Part shown: positions 1 through 8,094 of the stretch, one piece after another
Layout: the number at the start of each line of letters is the position of its first letter
Position numbering within the stretch: position 1 is the first letter of the stretch
DNA from: Hamadaea sp.
Lineage (GTDB): Bacteria > Actinomycetota > Actinomycetes > Mycobacteriales > Micromonosporaceae
DNA length: 64,000 nt
NCBI RefSeq assembly: GCF_013362815.1
Contig: NZ_JABFVK010000097.1
Span: 1 to 64,000, forward strand
Reading direction: 5' to 3'
Notes under the pieces: model-generated
Database searches by the model: none
Seen by the model: the letters and a program-made list of their open reading frames with translations, nothing else
What the model was told of the DNA's origin: nothing
Made by a program: the position numbers and the translations under genes

Positions 1-434
1 CGGTGCTGGACCGGATGACGGCCGATTGGCTGGCCGTCGTCCGGATGCTCGGCGCGGAGCGGGTCGCGTACGTCGGGCTCTCCCTCGGCGCTCGCCTCGG
101 GCTACCGGTGGCGGCTGCGCTCGGCGACCGGCTGCGATGCGCGGTTCTCGGCAAGTTCGGGCTGGTCCAACAGCATCCGGAGATGCCGCCCGGGCTGGCC
201 CGGCCGGAACGCGTACGCCGGGAAGCGCGCGCTCTGACGGCTCCGGTCCTCTTCCATGTGCAGTGGGACGACGAGCTCTTCGCGCGCGACGGGCAGCTGG
301 CCCTCTTCGACGCGCTCGGCTCACCCGGCAAGCAGCTCATCGCGTACGCGGGCGGGCATGGGGTGACCCCGCCCGGGGCGGTGGAACACTGGCGGACCTT
401 CGTCCACCGCCACCTGGGCGAGGATTCGGCTTAA
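1..434 (+). CDS. alpha/beta hydrolase, C-terminal part (5' end outside window)
   Basis: The open frame enters from the left edge and ends at TAA 432-434, so only the C-terminal ~143 residues are visible. The nucleophile elbow VGLSLG (serine near visible residue 27), an acidic WDDELF loop and a late AGGHG histidine are the serine-hydrolase triad in the usual order. The spacing between nucleophile and acid is short, so the lid is small. Substrate unknown. Its stop overlaps by 4 nt the stop of the convergent hydrolase gene, leaving no room for a terminator. The true start lies upstream of this window. Confidence 0.8.
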   Translation, partial: VLDRMTADWLAVVRMLGAERVAYVGLSLGARLGLPVAAALGDRLRCAVLGKFGLVQQHPEMPPGLARPERVRREARALTAPVLFHVQWDDELFARDGQLALFDALGSPGKQLIAYAGGHGVTPPGAVEHWRTFVHRHLGEDSA

Positions 435-1291
435 CCCAGCACGGTACGCAGCGTCGCGGCGAAGGCGTCGGGGTCGCCCTTCATCCACGGGTTGTCGCCG
501 AGGAAGCCGCCGTGGTGGCTGGGGAAGGTGACCGGAGCGGTGCCGAGACGGGCCGCCATCGCTTCGCCGCCCCGGTGGGCCATCTCGCCCTCCGACTCCG
601 CGCCGACGCCGATGACGATGCGGGTCGCCGACGCCTTCAGCGCCTCGAAGTCGTGCTCGTAGTGCGTGCAGCTCAGCAGGTTCTGCCCGATGAGGGCGTC
701 GTCGCGCCGTCCGTCGTCCTCGGTCGGCAGCCCGAACGCAGCCGGGTCCGGGATCGGCAGCGTGGCGAAGTCGGCCGGGTATTCGCCGCGGTGACTGGTC
801 AGCATGATGAACATGGCCATCGCCGGGCCGAAGCCGCGGTCGGCGTACACCTCGTTCAACCGCTTGGCCGCGGCCAACGCGACCTCGCGGTCGGGCAGGT
901 TCGGCATCGAGGGCGGCTCGTGGGCGACGAGCGTACGCACGATGCCCGGATACTGCGCGACCAACGCCAGCGCGTTCACCGCGCCGCCACTGCTGGCGAA
1001 GACGTCGACCGGCGCGCCGACCGCCTCGATCACCCGGCGCACGTCGTCGGCGTGCTGGTCCGGGGTCGACGGCGAGGCGGGCTCCTCCTTCGGGCTGCGG
1101 GCGGTGCCGCGCGGGTCGTAGGTGACGATCGTCCGGTCGGGGAACCGGGCGGCCAGCTCGGCGAAGCCGCCCGCGTCCATCGGCGAGCCGATGAGGAGCA
1201 GGGCCGGTTCGGTCGTGCCGTCGGCCGGGCGGACGTCATAGGTGATGACTGCGCCCGGCGCGCCGACGGTGCTGGTCTGGATCTCGCTCAT
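431..1291 (-). CDS. alpha/beta hydrolase
   Basis: A 286-residue cytoplasmic protein without signal peptide. It shows the fold's early GSPMDAGGF and YDPRGTARS strands (oxyanion/HG-like region), a nucleophile elbow with ASSGGA (serine near residue 100) and a late SHHGGF histidine; length is typical of the family. The ATG at 1291 is preceded by AAGGAG, which supports this start. It lies downstream of the lipoprotein operon on the same strand with a 76-nt gap and is convergent with the truncated hydrolase at the window edge. Whether it is an esterase, lactonase or epoxide hydrolase cannot be told. Confidence 0.85.
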   Translation of the reverse strand: MSEIQTSTVGAPGAVITYDVRPADGTTEPALLLIGSPMDAGGFAELAARFPDRTIVTYDPRGTARSPKEEPASPSTPDQHADDVRRVIEAVGAPVDVFASSGGAVNALALVAQYPGIVRTLVAHEPPSMPNLPDREVALAAAKRLNEVYADRGFGPAMAMFIMLTSHRGEYPADFATLPIPDPAAFGLPTEDDGRRDDALIGQNLLSCTHYEHDFEALKASATRIVIGVGAESEGEMAHRGGEAMAARLGTAPVTFPSHHGGFLGDNPWMKGDPDAFAATLRTVLG

Positions 1292-1367
1292 CTGTGCTCC
1301 TTGAGGCTCCTTGGAGAATGTGTGCTCTACGAAAGGTAAGACGGGCCGGCCGGGCCGGACTCATCGG

Positions 1368-2516
1368 TCACCAGACGGAAATCTCGTCGAGCACCGATCC
1401 GGAGAAACCGAAGCGGTCATTGCGTACGCACGCCAGCCGGGCAGTCGTGGGCGGGTCGACCCGGGTGACTCGAATGTCGTCGTTCGCCCCATCCGGTGAT
1501 TTTGCGGAGGTACGCCCCACGCTGCGGAACCGTTTGCCGTCGGTGGTCAGCTCGACGACCGTCCCGTCGCTGAGGAACGGAGTCCGGTAGACCACCAGGG
1601 AGACGCTCCGGGGCGTACCGAGGTCGACGCAGATGCGATGCCGGGTGGGCTGCGAGCACGCCGACGAACCCGCCGAGCACGGCGTACGCACCGCTTCGTT
1701 GGTGGTGAGGTCGCCGTCGGTCAGGGCGCACGGGCTCACCGCCGAGACGAGCGGCTTGCCGACGTCGCCCACCTTGCACTCGGCGTTCCGGGACGGCGGT
1801 GCGGTGCCGACCGGCAACGCGACGCTGCCGGTGCGGTAGAGGAAGTCCTTCGACGTCGCCACCACGATCACGGCCGCCGCCCGGTCCTCGTAGGGCCGCC
1901 GGTCCAACACCGCCCGCGTCTCGTGGGTCGTGATCCCGGTCGACTGCGGCTGCTCCTTCTCGCCGAGGGTCCACAGGGCGTACTCGGCGTCGCCGGGCAA
2001 CCCGGTCCAGGAGACGGTCACCCGTTCGCCCGATCCGTCGACCCGGATCGGCGGCTCCCAGTAGCGCAGGTCGGGTACGCGTTGCTGCGTACCGGTCTGG
2101 TGCTGGAACGAGACCGCGACCTCCGGCCCCGCCAGCTGCCCGGCTTCGGGCGCATGCCGGGCGGTGACGGTGATGTTCTTGACCGGCTTGATCTTCTCGG
2201 CTGGAAAGGCGTACCCGCCGCGCTCGTCGACCTTGGCCGGCACCGGACTCGGGCAGAACCCCGGGACCAGGCAGAACAGGCCGAGGGAGAACATCGCGAA
2301 GCCGGTCCGCACGGTGTCTTCATCCGACACCTGGTACGCCTCGACGGTGGAGCGCGTCGCCGCCCGGCCGTCCTGGCGCAGCACCCGCCCGTAGAGCACG
2401 CCGGACGGCGCGGGCTCGGGGGCTGCGCCGGTCGGCTCCGGAGTGGTGGGCATGTCCTGGTAGGCGCATCCCGTCAGCAGCAGCACGGTCAGCAAGACGA
2501 GCAATCGGCGCGACAT
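1368..2516 (-). CDS. secreted lipoprotein with Ig/discoidin-like domains
   Basis: I chose the ATG at 2516 because it begins a lipoprotein signal: MSRR, a hydrophobic LLVLLTVLLL stretch and lipobox LTGC. The open frame continues upstream but would overlap the preceding gene and bury the signal. Mature protein (~360 aa): a VLYGRVLRQDGR segment like a carboxypeptidase-regulatory beta-sandwich, a middle FN3-like stretch (VTVSWTGLP) and a C-terminal VDLGTPRSVSLVVYR/VELTTDGKRF segment like the F5/8C (discoidin) carbohydrate-binding fold. Domain calls are by eye. It lies 56 nt after the DUF1501 gene and is probably co-transcribed with the DUF1800-DUF1501 pair, suggesting a cell-surface role. Confidence 0.7.
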   Translation of the reverse strand: MSRRLLVLLTVLLLTGCAYQDMPTTPEPTGAAPEPAPSGVLYGRVLRQDGRAATRSTVEAYQVSDEDTVRTGFAMFSLGLFCLVPGFCPSPVPAKVDERGGYAFPAEKIKPVKNITVTARHAPEAGQLAGPEVAVSFQHQTGTQQRVPDLRYWEPPIRVDGSGERVTVSWTGLPGDAEYALWTLGEKEQPQSTGITTHETRAVLDRRPYEDRAAAVIVVATSKDFLYRTGSVALPVGTAPPSRNAECKVGDVGKPLVSAVSPCALTDGDLTTNEAVRTPCSAGSSACSQPTRHRICVDLGTPRSVSLVVYRTPFLSDGTVVELTTDGKRFRSVGRTSAKSPDGANDDIRVTRVDPPTTARLACVRNDRFGFSGSVLDEISVW

Positions 2517-2572
2517 CCGTCGATTATGCGGTCGTACGACAGTCCCAGCGCGCATCGACACAGGGGGCGCGA

Positions 2573-3817
2573 TCAGCGAAACAGCCCCGCGAGATCGCCC
2601 TTCCATCCATTGAGGACATGCGCCGGATCCGCGCCGAGGACGCCGGTCAGGACGGCCGCGTACACGTCGCGGAAGTCGGTGTGGAACTTCAGGTCGCCGT
2701 TGTCGAGGTCGGTCAGGCTCGGCTGGTCGCCGATCAGCCGCCCGCCCGCGACACCGGCTCCCGCGATCAGGATGTTCGACGCGGTGCCGTGGTCGGTGCC
2801 GTCGGAGGCGTTCGCGCGTACCCGCCGGCCGAACTCGGAGTAGACCATCACCACTACCTTGCGCCCGTTCTCGGTGCGCTTCATCCGGTCGAGGAATCCG
2901 CCGATGGCGGAGTCGACCGTCTTGAGCTGCGTCTGCTCCCCGGCCTTCTCGCCCGCGTGGAAGTCGAAGCCGCCCATCGACACGGAGAACACCCGGGTCA
3001 TGACGCCCGCCTCGACGCAGGTGGCGACGAGGTCGAGCTGCGCGGCCAGCGGAGACTGCGCGCCGCCGGTGCCCGTCGCAGGGTCGTGATCGTCGTCTGC
3101 GCCGTCGTGGTCGTCGTCGGCGAGCGCCGCCGTGACCAGCTTGTCCACACTGACGAGGTCACCGAAGCACGCCGCCGCGCGCGCCTGCAACGCCGGTTCG
3201 CCGGGCATGGCCGCGCCGAGCGCGCGCAGGTCCGCGTCGGTCACGCTCTTCGGCACGGCGACGCTGCCGAGCGGGACGGCGGCGCCCGCGCAGGTCGCCC
3301 CCGCGAGCACCGGGGGCAGCACCGGCTCCAGCGAGATCGCCGACCGTGGGTCCCGGCCTGCCTGGTCAAGCCAGCGCCCGAGCCAGCCGGTCGCGCCGGG
3401 GCGCACCGGGTCCGCGGTCTGCCAGATGTCCATGGACCGGAAATGACTGCGGTCGGGCTTCGGGTAACCGACGCCGCGCACGATCGTCAGTTCTTTCCGG
3501 TCGTACGCCGAATGCAATCCCGTCATCGCCGGGTTGAGTCCGGTGTGCTCGTCGAGGCGGAGCACCTCCGAAGCCTCGTACGCCAGCTCGCCGCGCGCGT
3601 CGTGGTAGGCCGGATCGGCGTACGGGATGACGGTGGCGAGCCCGTCGTTGCCGCCGTAGAGCGTGACGAGCACCAGGGTGCGGTCGGCGGCGGCCGTCGG
3701 CTCCCCGGCGGTCGCGAGGATGTCGGCGATCGTGTAGACGCCCGCTCCGGCGGCCAGCGCGGTGCCACCGACGACGCCCGAGGCGAGGAGGAACTTGCGG
3801 CGGGTGACGGTGTCCAT
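2573..3817 (-). CDS. DUF1501 family protein, Tat-exported
   Basis: A 414-residue protein starting MDTVTRRKFLLASG, a twin-arginine signal followed by a hydrophobic stretch. DUF1501 hallmarks: LVLVTLYGGNDGLATVIPY after the signal, RSHFRSMDIWQT, SVSMGGFDFHAGE, VVMVYSEFGRRVRAN and TDHGTASN, the last resembling the metal-binding end of the alkaline-phosphatase/sulfatase superfamily. The ATG at 3817 has a strong GAAGGAGG ribosome site, which overlaps the stop of the upstream DUF1800 gene. A D/H-rich insert (DDDHDGADDDHD, near residue 230) may bind metal or be a linker. Function is unknown; DUF1501 and DUF1800 genes commonly pair. Confidence 0.9.
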   Translation of the reverse strand: MDTVTRRKFLLASGVVGGTALAAGAGVYTIADILATAGEPTAAADRTLVLVTLYGGNDGLATVIPYADPAYHDARGELAYEASEVLRLDEHTGLNPAMTGLHSAYDRKELTIVRGVGYPKPDRSHFRSMDIWQTADPVRPGATGWLGRWLDQAGRDPRSAISLEPVLPPVLAGATCAGAAVPLGSVAVPKSVTDADLRALGAAMPGEPALQARAAACFGDLVSVDKLVTAALADDDHDGADDDHDPATGTGGAQSPLAAQLDLVATCVEAGVMTRVFSVSMGGFDFHAGEKAGEQTQLKTVDSAIGGFLDRMKRTENGRKVVVMVYSEFGRRVRANASDGTDHGTASNILIAGAGVAGGRLIGDQPSLTDLDNGDLKFHTDFRDVYAAVLTGVLGADPAHVLNGWKGDLAGLFR

Positions 3818-3828
3818 CGGGTCCTCCT

Positions 3829-5145
3829 TCAGCTGACCGCGTACTCGGGGCTGATCAACGCCAGGGTGACCAGTCGCTGCGGCTTCTTCGCGGCTTCGGT
3901 GAGCGCCTTGTGCGTCCGGTCGGTCCAGGCGTCGACGGCGAGCAGCCGGCCGAGCGTCTCGATCTTGGTGGCCGCCGAGCCGGAGCCCAGAGCGGACACA
4001 GTGGACTCTGGCAGAGCGGATGCGATCGCGGCCGCACCGCGCATCCGCGCCTGCAGGGAAGAGGTGGTGAGCCAGGCGGTCCCGGCCGGCCAGCCGCCGA
4101 CGCTGGGCGGCCGCAGCGGCACCTGGCCCATGCCCCGGGTGGCGTTCAGCGCCGAGGTCAGCGCCTTGCCCTTCGCCGGTACGCCGAGCTGCCGCAGCGC
4201 GCCGACCGCCCACTCGACGGGTTGCTTGACGAGCTGACCGGCGGCGGAGCCGAACGCGTCGGCGGTGAACAACGCGGTCAGCAGCGCGCTGACGTCGTGC
4301 CCGCTCCCGTACGCCGTCACCAGACTGTCCCGAGTGGACGAAGACAGGGGCTCCCCGGAGCCGAAGCGCCGCCAGAACCGGGCCGCGAGGAACTCGGGAT
4401 GAGCCCGCTGTTCCACCAGGAGCCGGACGAAGGAGTCCGCGTCGTGCGCTGACGTCTGGCCGAGAATCGTCGTGCTGCCCTGGGCGTGCCGGCGAGGAGT
4501 GAATACGGCCGCGCCGGTGGCGCGATCCAGACTCCAGCCGGTGAGCGCCTTGGCGCTCGCCTTCACATCGTCCTCGGTGTACGCGCCGACGCCGAGCGTG
4601 AACAGCTCCATCAGTTCACGGGCCAGGTTTTCGTTGGGCGCCTTGGCCGTGTTGCGCTGGCCGTCGAGCCAGTAGACCAGGGCCGCGTCGCGCACCATCG
4701 CGCGGGCGAAGACGCCGAAGTCCCCGGAGCCCAACGAACGAAACGTTTCGAGCTGCGTACGCATGAGCCGGGCGGACTGCACCTTCTGCGCGCTCGTCGC
4801 CCAATGCCCGTGCCAGAAGAACACCAGTTTCTCGGCGAACCCGTGATCCGCCGTCGCCATCCGGCCCACCCACGCCTGAGTCAGCGTCGTGAGCTGGTCC
4901 CGGGCCAGTTGCCGGGCCTGCGCCCGCTGCTCCCGGGTGGCCTCCTTGGCCGCCTTCTCCGTACGCCCGAAGAGCGGATCGTCGGCGAAGACCGGCAACG
5001 GCGCGGCCTTCTCCGGCCCACCCGGGCGGATCAGGTCCGCCACGACGTCGCGATAGTCGCGCGCCGCCGCGGCGTCCACCTCGGCCGCGGTGGGGCCGAA
5101 GGTCGCCCGGCGCAACAGATGCGCGACCAGCTTCCGGTCTGCCAT
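3829..5145 (-). CDS. DUF1800 family protein
   Basis: A 438-residue protein with the DUF1800 opening HLLRRATFGPT, KLVFFWHGHWATS, NENLARELMELFTLGVG, YTEDDV..ALTGW and the late VGGWPAGTAWL motif. No signal peptide is seen, unlike its Tat-exported partner. ATG 5145 and GTG 5151 (two codons upstream) are both possible starts; neither has a strong ribosome site. The stop lies 12 nt before the DUF1501 start, so the two are translationally linked. The function of the DUF1800/DUF1501 pair is not established. Confidence 0.9.
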   Translation of the reverse strand: MADRKLVAHLLRRATFGPTAAEVDAAAARDYRDVVADLIRPGGPEKAAPLPVFADDPLFGRTEKAAKEATREQRAQARQLARDQLTTLTQAWVGRMATADHGFAEKLVFFWHGHWATSAQKVQSARLMRTQLETFRSLGSGDFGVFARAMVRDAALVYWLDGQRNTAKAPNENLARELMELFTLGVGAYTEDDVKASAKALTGWSLDRATGAAVFTPRRHAQGSTTILGQTSAHDADSFVRLLVEQRAHPEFLAARFWRRFGSGEPLSSSTRDSLVTAYGSGHDVSALLTALFTADAFGSAAGQLVKQPVEWAVGALRQLGVPAKGKALTSALNATRGMGQVPLRPPSVGGWPAGTAWLTTSSLQARMRGAAAIASALPESTVSALGSGSAATKIETLGRLLAVDAWTDRTHKALTEAAKKPQRLVTLALISPEYAVS

Positions 5146-5209
5146 GGCCACGACCGTACCGACGGCCGCTTCGCCGCGCAGCCGGGGGAGGTTCGGGGAA
5201 TGTAAACCG

Positions 5210-5626
5210 TCAGAGGCGCTCGACCACGCGGAAGCGCTGAAGCACCGCCATCGTGTCGTCTCCGACGGTGAACTCCGGATCGTTCAGCCAGCCGCGATAG
5301 TCGGCCCCGTGCCAGAAGTCCTCGTGCCCCTCGCGCCACTCCGCGACCGAGGTGTACCCCTCGCCCTCGTCACGGGCGTGATCGAGGTCGACGTCGCCGA
5401 TCCGGGCGATGCGTACCTCGGTCAGCTCGATCACGGCGACCAGGCGCTCGTCGGAGTCGGGCACGACAGCGCGCGTACCGACGACGGGCAGCGGATCGCC
5501 GTCGATCTCCCAGTCCTGCAGCAGTCCGGTGGTCGACGTCTTGGTGCCGTCGAGCACGGCTGCGACGAGTAGGTCACGCAGCGGACCCGGGAACCCGAGC
5601 TGGAACAGCGGAAGATCGTCGGTCAT
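5210..5626 (-). CDS. ASCH domain protein
   Basis: A 138-residue single-domain protein. It has the ASCH beta-barrel signature: DGTKTSTTGL (the GxKxxT-type motif near residue 27), VAVIELTEVRIARIGDVD and EGEGYTSVAEWREGHEDFW. ASCH proteins resemble PUA domains and are proposed RNA binders; some bacterial members cleave modified nucleosides (N4-acetylcytidine amidohydrolase is a small ASCH enzyme). No neighbour indicates its substrate. The gene is monocistronic between DUF1800 and the MFS gene on the same strand. Confidence 0.85.
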   Translation of the reverse strand: MTDDLPLFQLGFPGPLRDLLVAAVLDGTKTSTTGLLQDWEIDGDPLPVVGTRAVVPDSDERLVAVIELTEVRIARIGDVDLDHARDEGEGYTSVAEWREGHEDFWHGADYRGWLNDPEFTVGDDTMAVLQRFRVVERL

Positions 5627-5645
5627 CGGGCGAGGCTAGCAACGT

Positions 5646-6863
5646 TCACTGGTTGTCCGCGGCTGCTTTTCCGCGCTCCATCTGCTCGACTGCGGGCGTG
5701 CCCGGCAGGGGGCGTACGCTGCCCGCGACCAGCGCGGCGAGACCGAGCATCACCGCGACCACGGTCAGCGCCCGGAGCACGGTGGCGTGCTCGCCGAGGA
5801 AACCGATCAGCGGCGGACCGGCGAGGAACGCGCAGTAGCCGATCGACGCGATGACGGAGACTCGGGCGGCCGCCCGCTGGGGATCGTCGCCACCGGCGCT
5901 CATCCCGACCGGGAAGCCGAGGCTGACGCCCACGCCCCAGAGCAGGGTGCCGGCGAACGCGTACGCCGGATTCGGCCCGAAGACGAACAGCAGCACGCCG
6001 CCGACCCCGATGACGCAGAGCACCCGCACGACCGGTACGCGTCCGTAGCGGTCGAGGATGCCGGGTCCGAACCATCGGCCGATCGTCATCGCGGTGAGGA
6101 ACGCGGCGAACGCCAATGTGCCCAGGGCGGGGGAGACGCCGTGGCCGTCGATCGCGGCGACGCTGATCCAGTCGTTGCCGGTGCCCTCGGCGAAGGCGAA
6201 CGCCAGCGTGAAGACCCCGACGAGCAGCGTACGCGGTTCCAGCCAAGCGGCCAGCGGGCTCGTCCGGACGGCGCCCTCCGCCGGAGCCGACTCCGACTCG
6301 GTGCGGTCGTTGAGGAAGCGTTGTGCGTACCACGGGATCGTCAGGACGATGACCACCGCGACGCCGAGCAGATGCGCGGTGACCGGGACCTTCAGGGCGA
6401 TCATGAGCGTGCCCAGCAGCGCGCCCGCCACCGTCCCGAGGCTGAACCCCGCGTGGAAGCGCGACATGATCGAGCGGCCGAGCCGCCGCTCCACGATCGT
6501 GCCCTGCACGTTCATCGCGACGTCCCACGCACCGTTGGCGAATCCGAGCATCGCCAGGCCGACGACCACCGGGAACACCCCGGCGAGCGCACCGAGCGCG
6601 ACCACCGTCAACGCCACCGACAGCAGCAACGCCATCGCGGTGACCGTTCGGGCGGAGCCGAACCGGCTGACCACCGGGCCCGACAGCGGCAGCGCGAGCA
6701 GCGAGCCGGCCGCGATGGCGAGCAGCACGAGGCCGAGCGTCGCCGGATCGAGTTCGAGCTGGTCACGGACCTGCGGGATGCGGGAGGCCCAGCTGGCGAA
6801 GGCGAAGCCCGAGCCGATGAAGGCGGCGTAGGTGGCCGTCGTCGCGGCGCGCGTGCTCGTCAT
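5646..6863 (-). CDS. MFS transporter, YbjJ-like
   Basis: A 405-residue polytopic membrane protein with about 12 hydrophobic segments in two halves joined by a charged central loop (FLNDRTESESAPAEG near residue 205). The N-terminal FASWASRIPQVRDQL and the FGSARTV loop between TM2 and TM3 match the YbjJ/Fucose-permease-like branch of the MFS. The substrate is unknown. It starts 13 nt after the stop of the MarR-family gene on the same strand, so the regulator and exporter form an operon under the palindromic operator at 7372-7415. Confidence 0.88.
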   Translation of the reverse strand: MTSTRAATTATYAAFIGSGFAFASWASRIPQVRDQLELDPATLGLVLLAIAAGSLLALPLSGPVVSRFGSARTVTAMALLLSVALTVVALGALAGVFPVVVGLAMLGFANGAWDVAMNVQGTIVERRLGRSIMSRFHAGFSLGTVAGALLGTLMIALKVPVTAHLLGVAVVIVLTIPWYAQRFLNDRTESESAPAEGAVRTSPLAAWLEPRTLLVGVFTLAFAFAEGTGNDWISVAAIDGHGVSPALGTLAFAAFLTAMTIGRWFGPGILDRYGRVPVVRVLCVIGVGGVLLFVFGPNPAYAFAGTLLWGVGVSLGFPVGMSAGGDDPQRAAARVSVIASIGYCAFLAGPPLIGFLGEHATVLRALTVVAVMLGLAALVAGSVRPLPGTPAVEQMERGKAAADNQ

Positions 6864-6879
6864 GATCTAGAAAGTACCC

Positions 6880-7350
6880 TCACCACTGCGGGCGCAACGC
6901 GGGTAGCCGATCCCCGGTGAGCTCGCGGATCAGCCGCGCGAGCCCGGTCCGCAACGCGGCGAGCTCGGCCTCGCCCAGGCTCGCCCCGAGTTCGGCCTCC
7001 AGCCCATGCAGTACGCGTCCCGCCGCGCGCAGGTGCGTCTCGGCCTGTTCCGTCAGCACGACGAGTTTGCGCCGGCCACCGGCCGGATGGGGTTCCCGGC
7101 GGACGTAACCGCGCGCTTCCAAGTCGTCGACGAGCTGCCCGGCGGCCTGCTTCGTGACGCCGAGGCGCTCGGCGAGTTCCGTGCCGGTCGCGCCATGGCC
7201 CTTCAACGCCTGGAACACCGCGCCGTGCACGGGGCGCAGGTCACTGTGCCCGGCGGCGTCCATGCGCCGGACGAATTCGCCCAGCACCAGCTGGAAGCCC
7301 AGCCCCATCAAGTAGGTCAGCTCGGCGTCGGCGAGCGGATCGGTCCTCAC
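6880..7350 (-). CDS. MarR family transcriptional regulator
   Basis: A winged-helix regulator of about 156 residues: LRPVHGAVFQAL, GTELAERLGVTKQAAGQLVDDLEARGYVRREPHPAGGRRKLVVLT is the classic MarR recognition helix and wing (read in two blocks). I prefer GTG 7350 (VRTDPLADAEL) because the longer TTG start at 7377 falls inside the left arm of the palindromic operator. It heads an operon with the downstream MFS gene and is divergent from the cupin gene, so it probably represses both and is relieved by a small-molecule ligand. Confidence 0.88.
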   Translation of the reverse strand: MRTDPLADAELTYLMGLGFQLVLGEFVRRMDAAGHSDLRPVHGAVFQALKGHGATGTELAERLGVTKQAAGQLVDDLEARGYVRREPHPAGGRRKLVVLTEQAETHLRAAGRVLHGLEAELGASLGEAELAALRTGLARLIRELTGDRLPALRPQW

Positions 7351-7371
7351 CCGTCCATGTTGACACAGCCG

Positions 7372-7415
7372 AGTCAAGTTGCTTTACTCATCCGAGCGAG
7401 TAAAGCAACTTGACT
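7372..7415. promoter_or_regulatory. 18-bp-arm inverted repeat, likely MarR operator
   Basis: Arms AGTCAAGTTGCTTTACTC (7372-7389) and its exact reverse complement (7398-7415) flank an 8-nt spacer. The site fills the gap between the divergent marR-type and cupin genes. TTGCTT (7379-7384) and TAAAGC (7401-7406) are 16 nt apart and, by symmetry, also present a promoter on the other strand, so one bound dimer pair could block both promoters. The assignment to the adjacent MarR protein is inference. Confidence 0.75.
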
Positions 7416-7425
7416 TGGAGTCGTC

Positions 7426-7800
7426 ATGAAGATCGTCCGCCCGACCGAAGACCGCCTCATCACCACGGCCGCGGCCGTCACCACGGCCCTCGCCGCACCG
7501 AGCCAGGGCAGCACCGAGCTGTGCAACTGGCGCGTACGCATGGAGCCCGGAACCGCCGGACCGCTGCACGCCATCGACCGCGAGCAGCTCTGGACGGTGC
7601 TCGCCGGATCACTCACCATCACCTGCGACGGAGCCACCGATCAGGCGGCGGCGGGGGAGACCGTGATCCTGCCCGCCGGGGTCCAGCGGCAGATCACCGC
7701 CGGTGACGAGCCCGCCGACATCCTCGTATGCATGGCGGTCGGCGGGATGGCTTCCGTTCCCGGAGACTCTTCTCCTGTTCCGCTTCCTTGGGCTCGCTGA
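7426..7800 (+). CDS. cupin domain protein
   Basis: A 124-residue single-domain beta-barrel: NWRVRMEPGTAGPLHAIDREQLWTVLAGSLTIT (read as two blocks) is a degenerate cupin motif 1 in which His (PLHAID) and Glu (REQLW) positions are present, and AAGETVILPAGVQRQITAG is motif 2. The start ATG 7426 lies 10 nt beyond the operator arm with GGAG at 7417-7420 as ribosome site. It is divergent from MarR/MFS and probably co-regulated, perhaps acting on the same toxic compound. Confidence 0.82.
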   Translation: MKIVRPTEDRLITTAAAVTTALAAPSQGSTELCNWRVRMEPGTAGPLHAIDREQLWTVLAGSLTITCDGATDQAAAGETVILPAGVQRQITAGDEPADILVCMAVGGMASVPGDSSPVPLPWAR

Positions 7801-8094
7801 CGCTCCCTCCTTCGTTCTTGGGGCGGTCGGCGCGCTTTCGCGGGTGGTCGAGCGCGCGTCGCGTCTTAGGGCGGCGCGGGTTGGGGGCGGGCGTCGCACG
7901 TTTTCCGGGCGGTCGTCCCGCGTGTTGGGGGCGGTCGTCCCGCGTTTCCGGGATAACGCGGCCTCGAACACTGTGCGAGACCGCGTTTATCCCGGAAAAC
8001 GCGAACCCCCCGCGCCCGACCACCCCGCGCGCCCGACCACCCCGCGTGAGCCCGCCCCCGCGAGCCCGACCACCCCGCGAGCGCACCGCGAAAG
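7801..8094. repeat. repeat-rich intergenic gap
   Basis: No coding signal is convincing here. It holds two direct copies of a 17-bp unit starting GGGCGGTCGTCCCG (7907-7923, 7929-7945), the 48-nt hairpin element at 7948-7995, and three copies of the 15-bp unit CCCGACCACCCCGCG (8015-8029, 8032-8046, 8065-8079). The whole block is low-complexity G/C-rich DNA between a + gene and a - gene ending face to face, where a terminator would be expected. Confidence 0.8.
7948..7995. repeat. dispersed 48-nt hairpin repeat, copy A
   Basis: The ends CCGGGATAACGCGG and CCGCGTTTATCCCGG are inverted repeats with a single-base indel. The core, read on the minus strand (CTCGCACAGTGTTCGAGG, continuing CCGCGTTATCCCG), matches copy B at 37270-37300 at 30 of 31 positions. 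It is a REP-like intergenic element. Confidence 0.8.

Noticed and set aside
2573-4213. A longer DUF1501 protein starting further upstream
   Set aside because: The extension has no coding features, overlaps DUF1800 in another frame and would bury the Tat signal; ATG 3817 has an excellent ribosome site.
7801-8094. C-terminal extension or small gene in the repeat block
   Set aside because: Frames on both strands give only Pro/Arg/Gly low-complexity text from the repeats.
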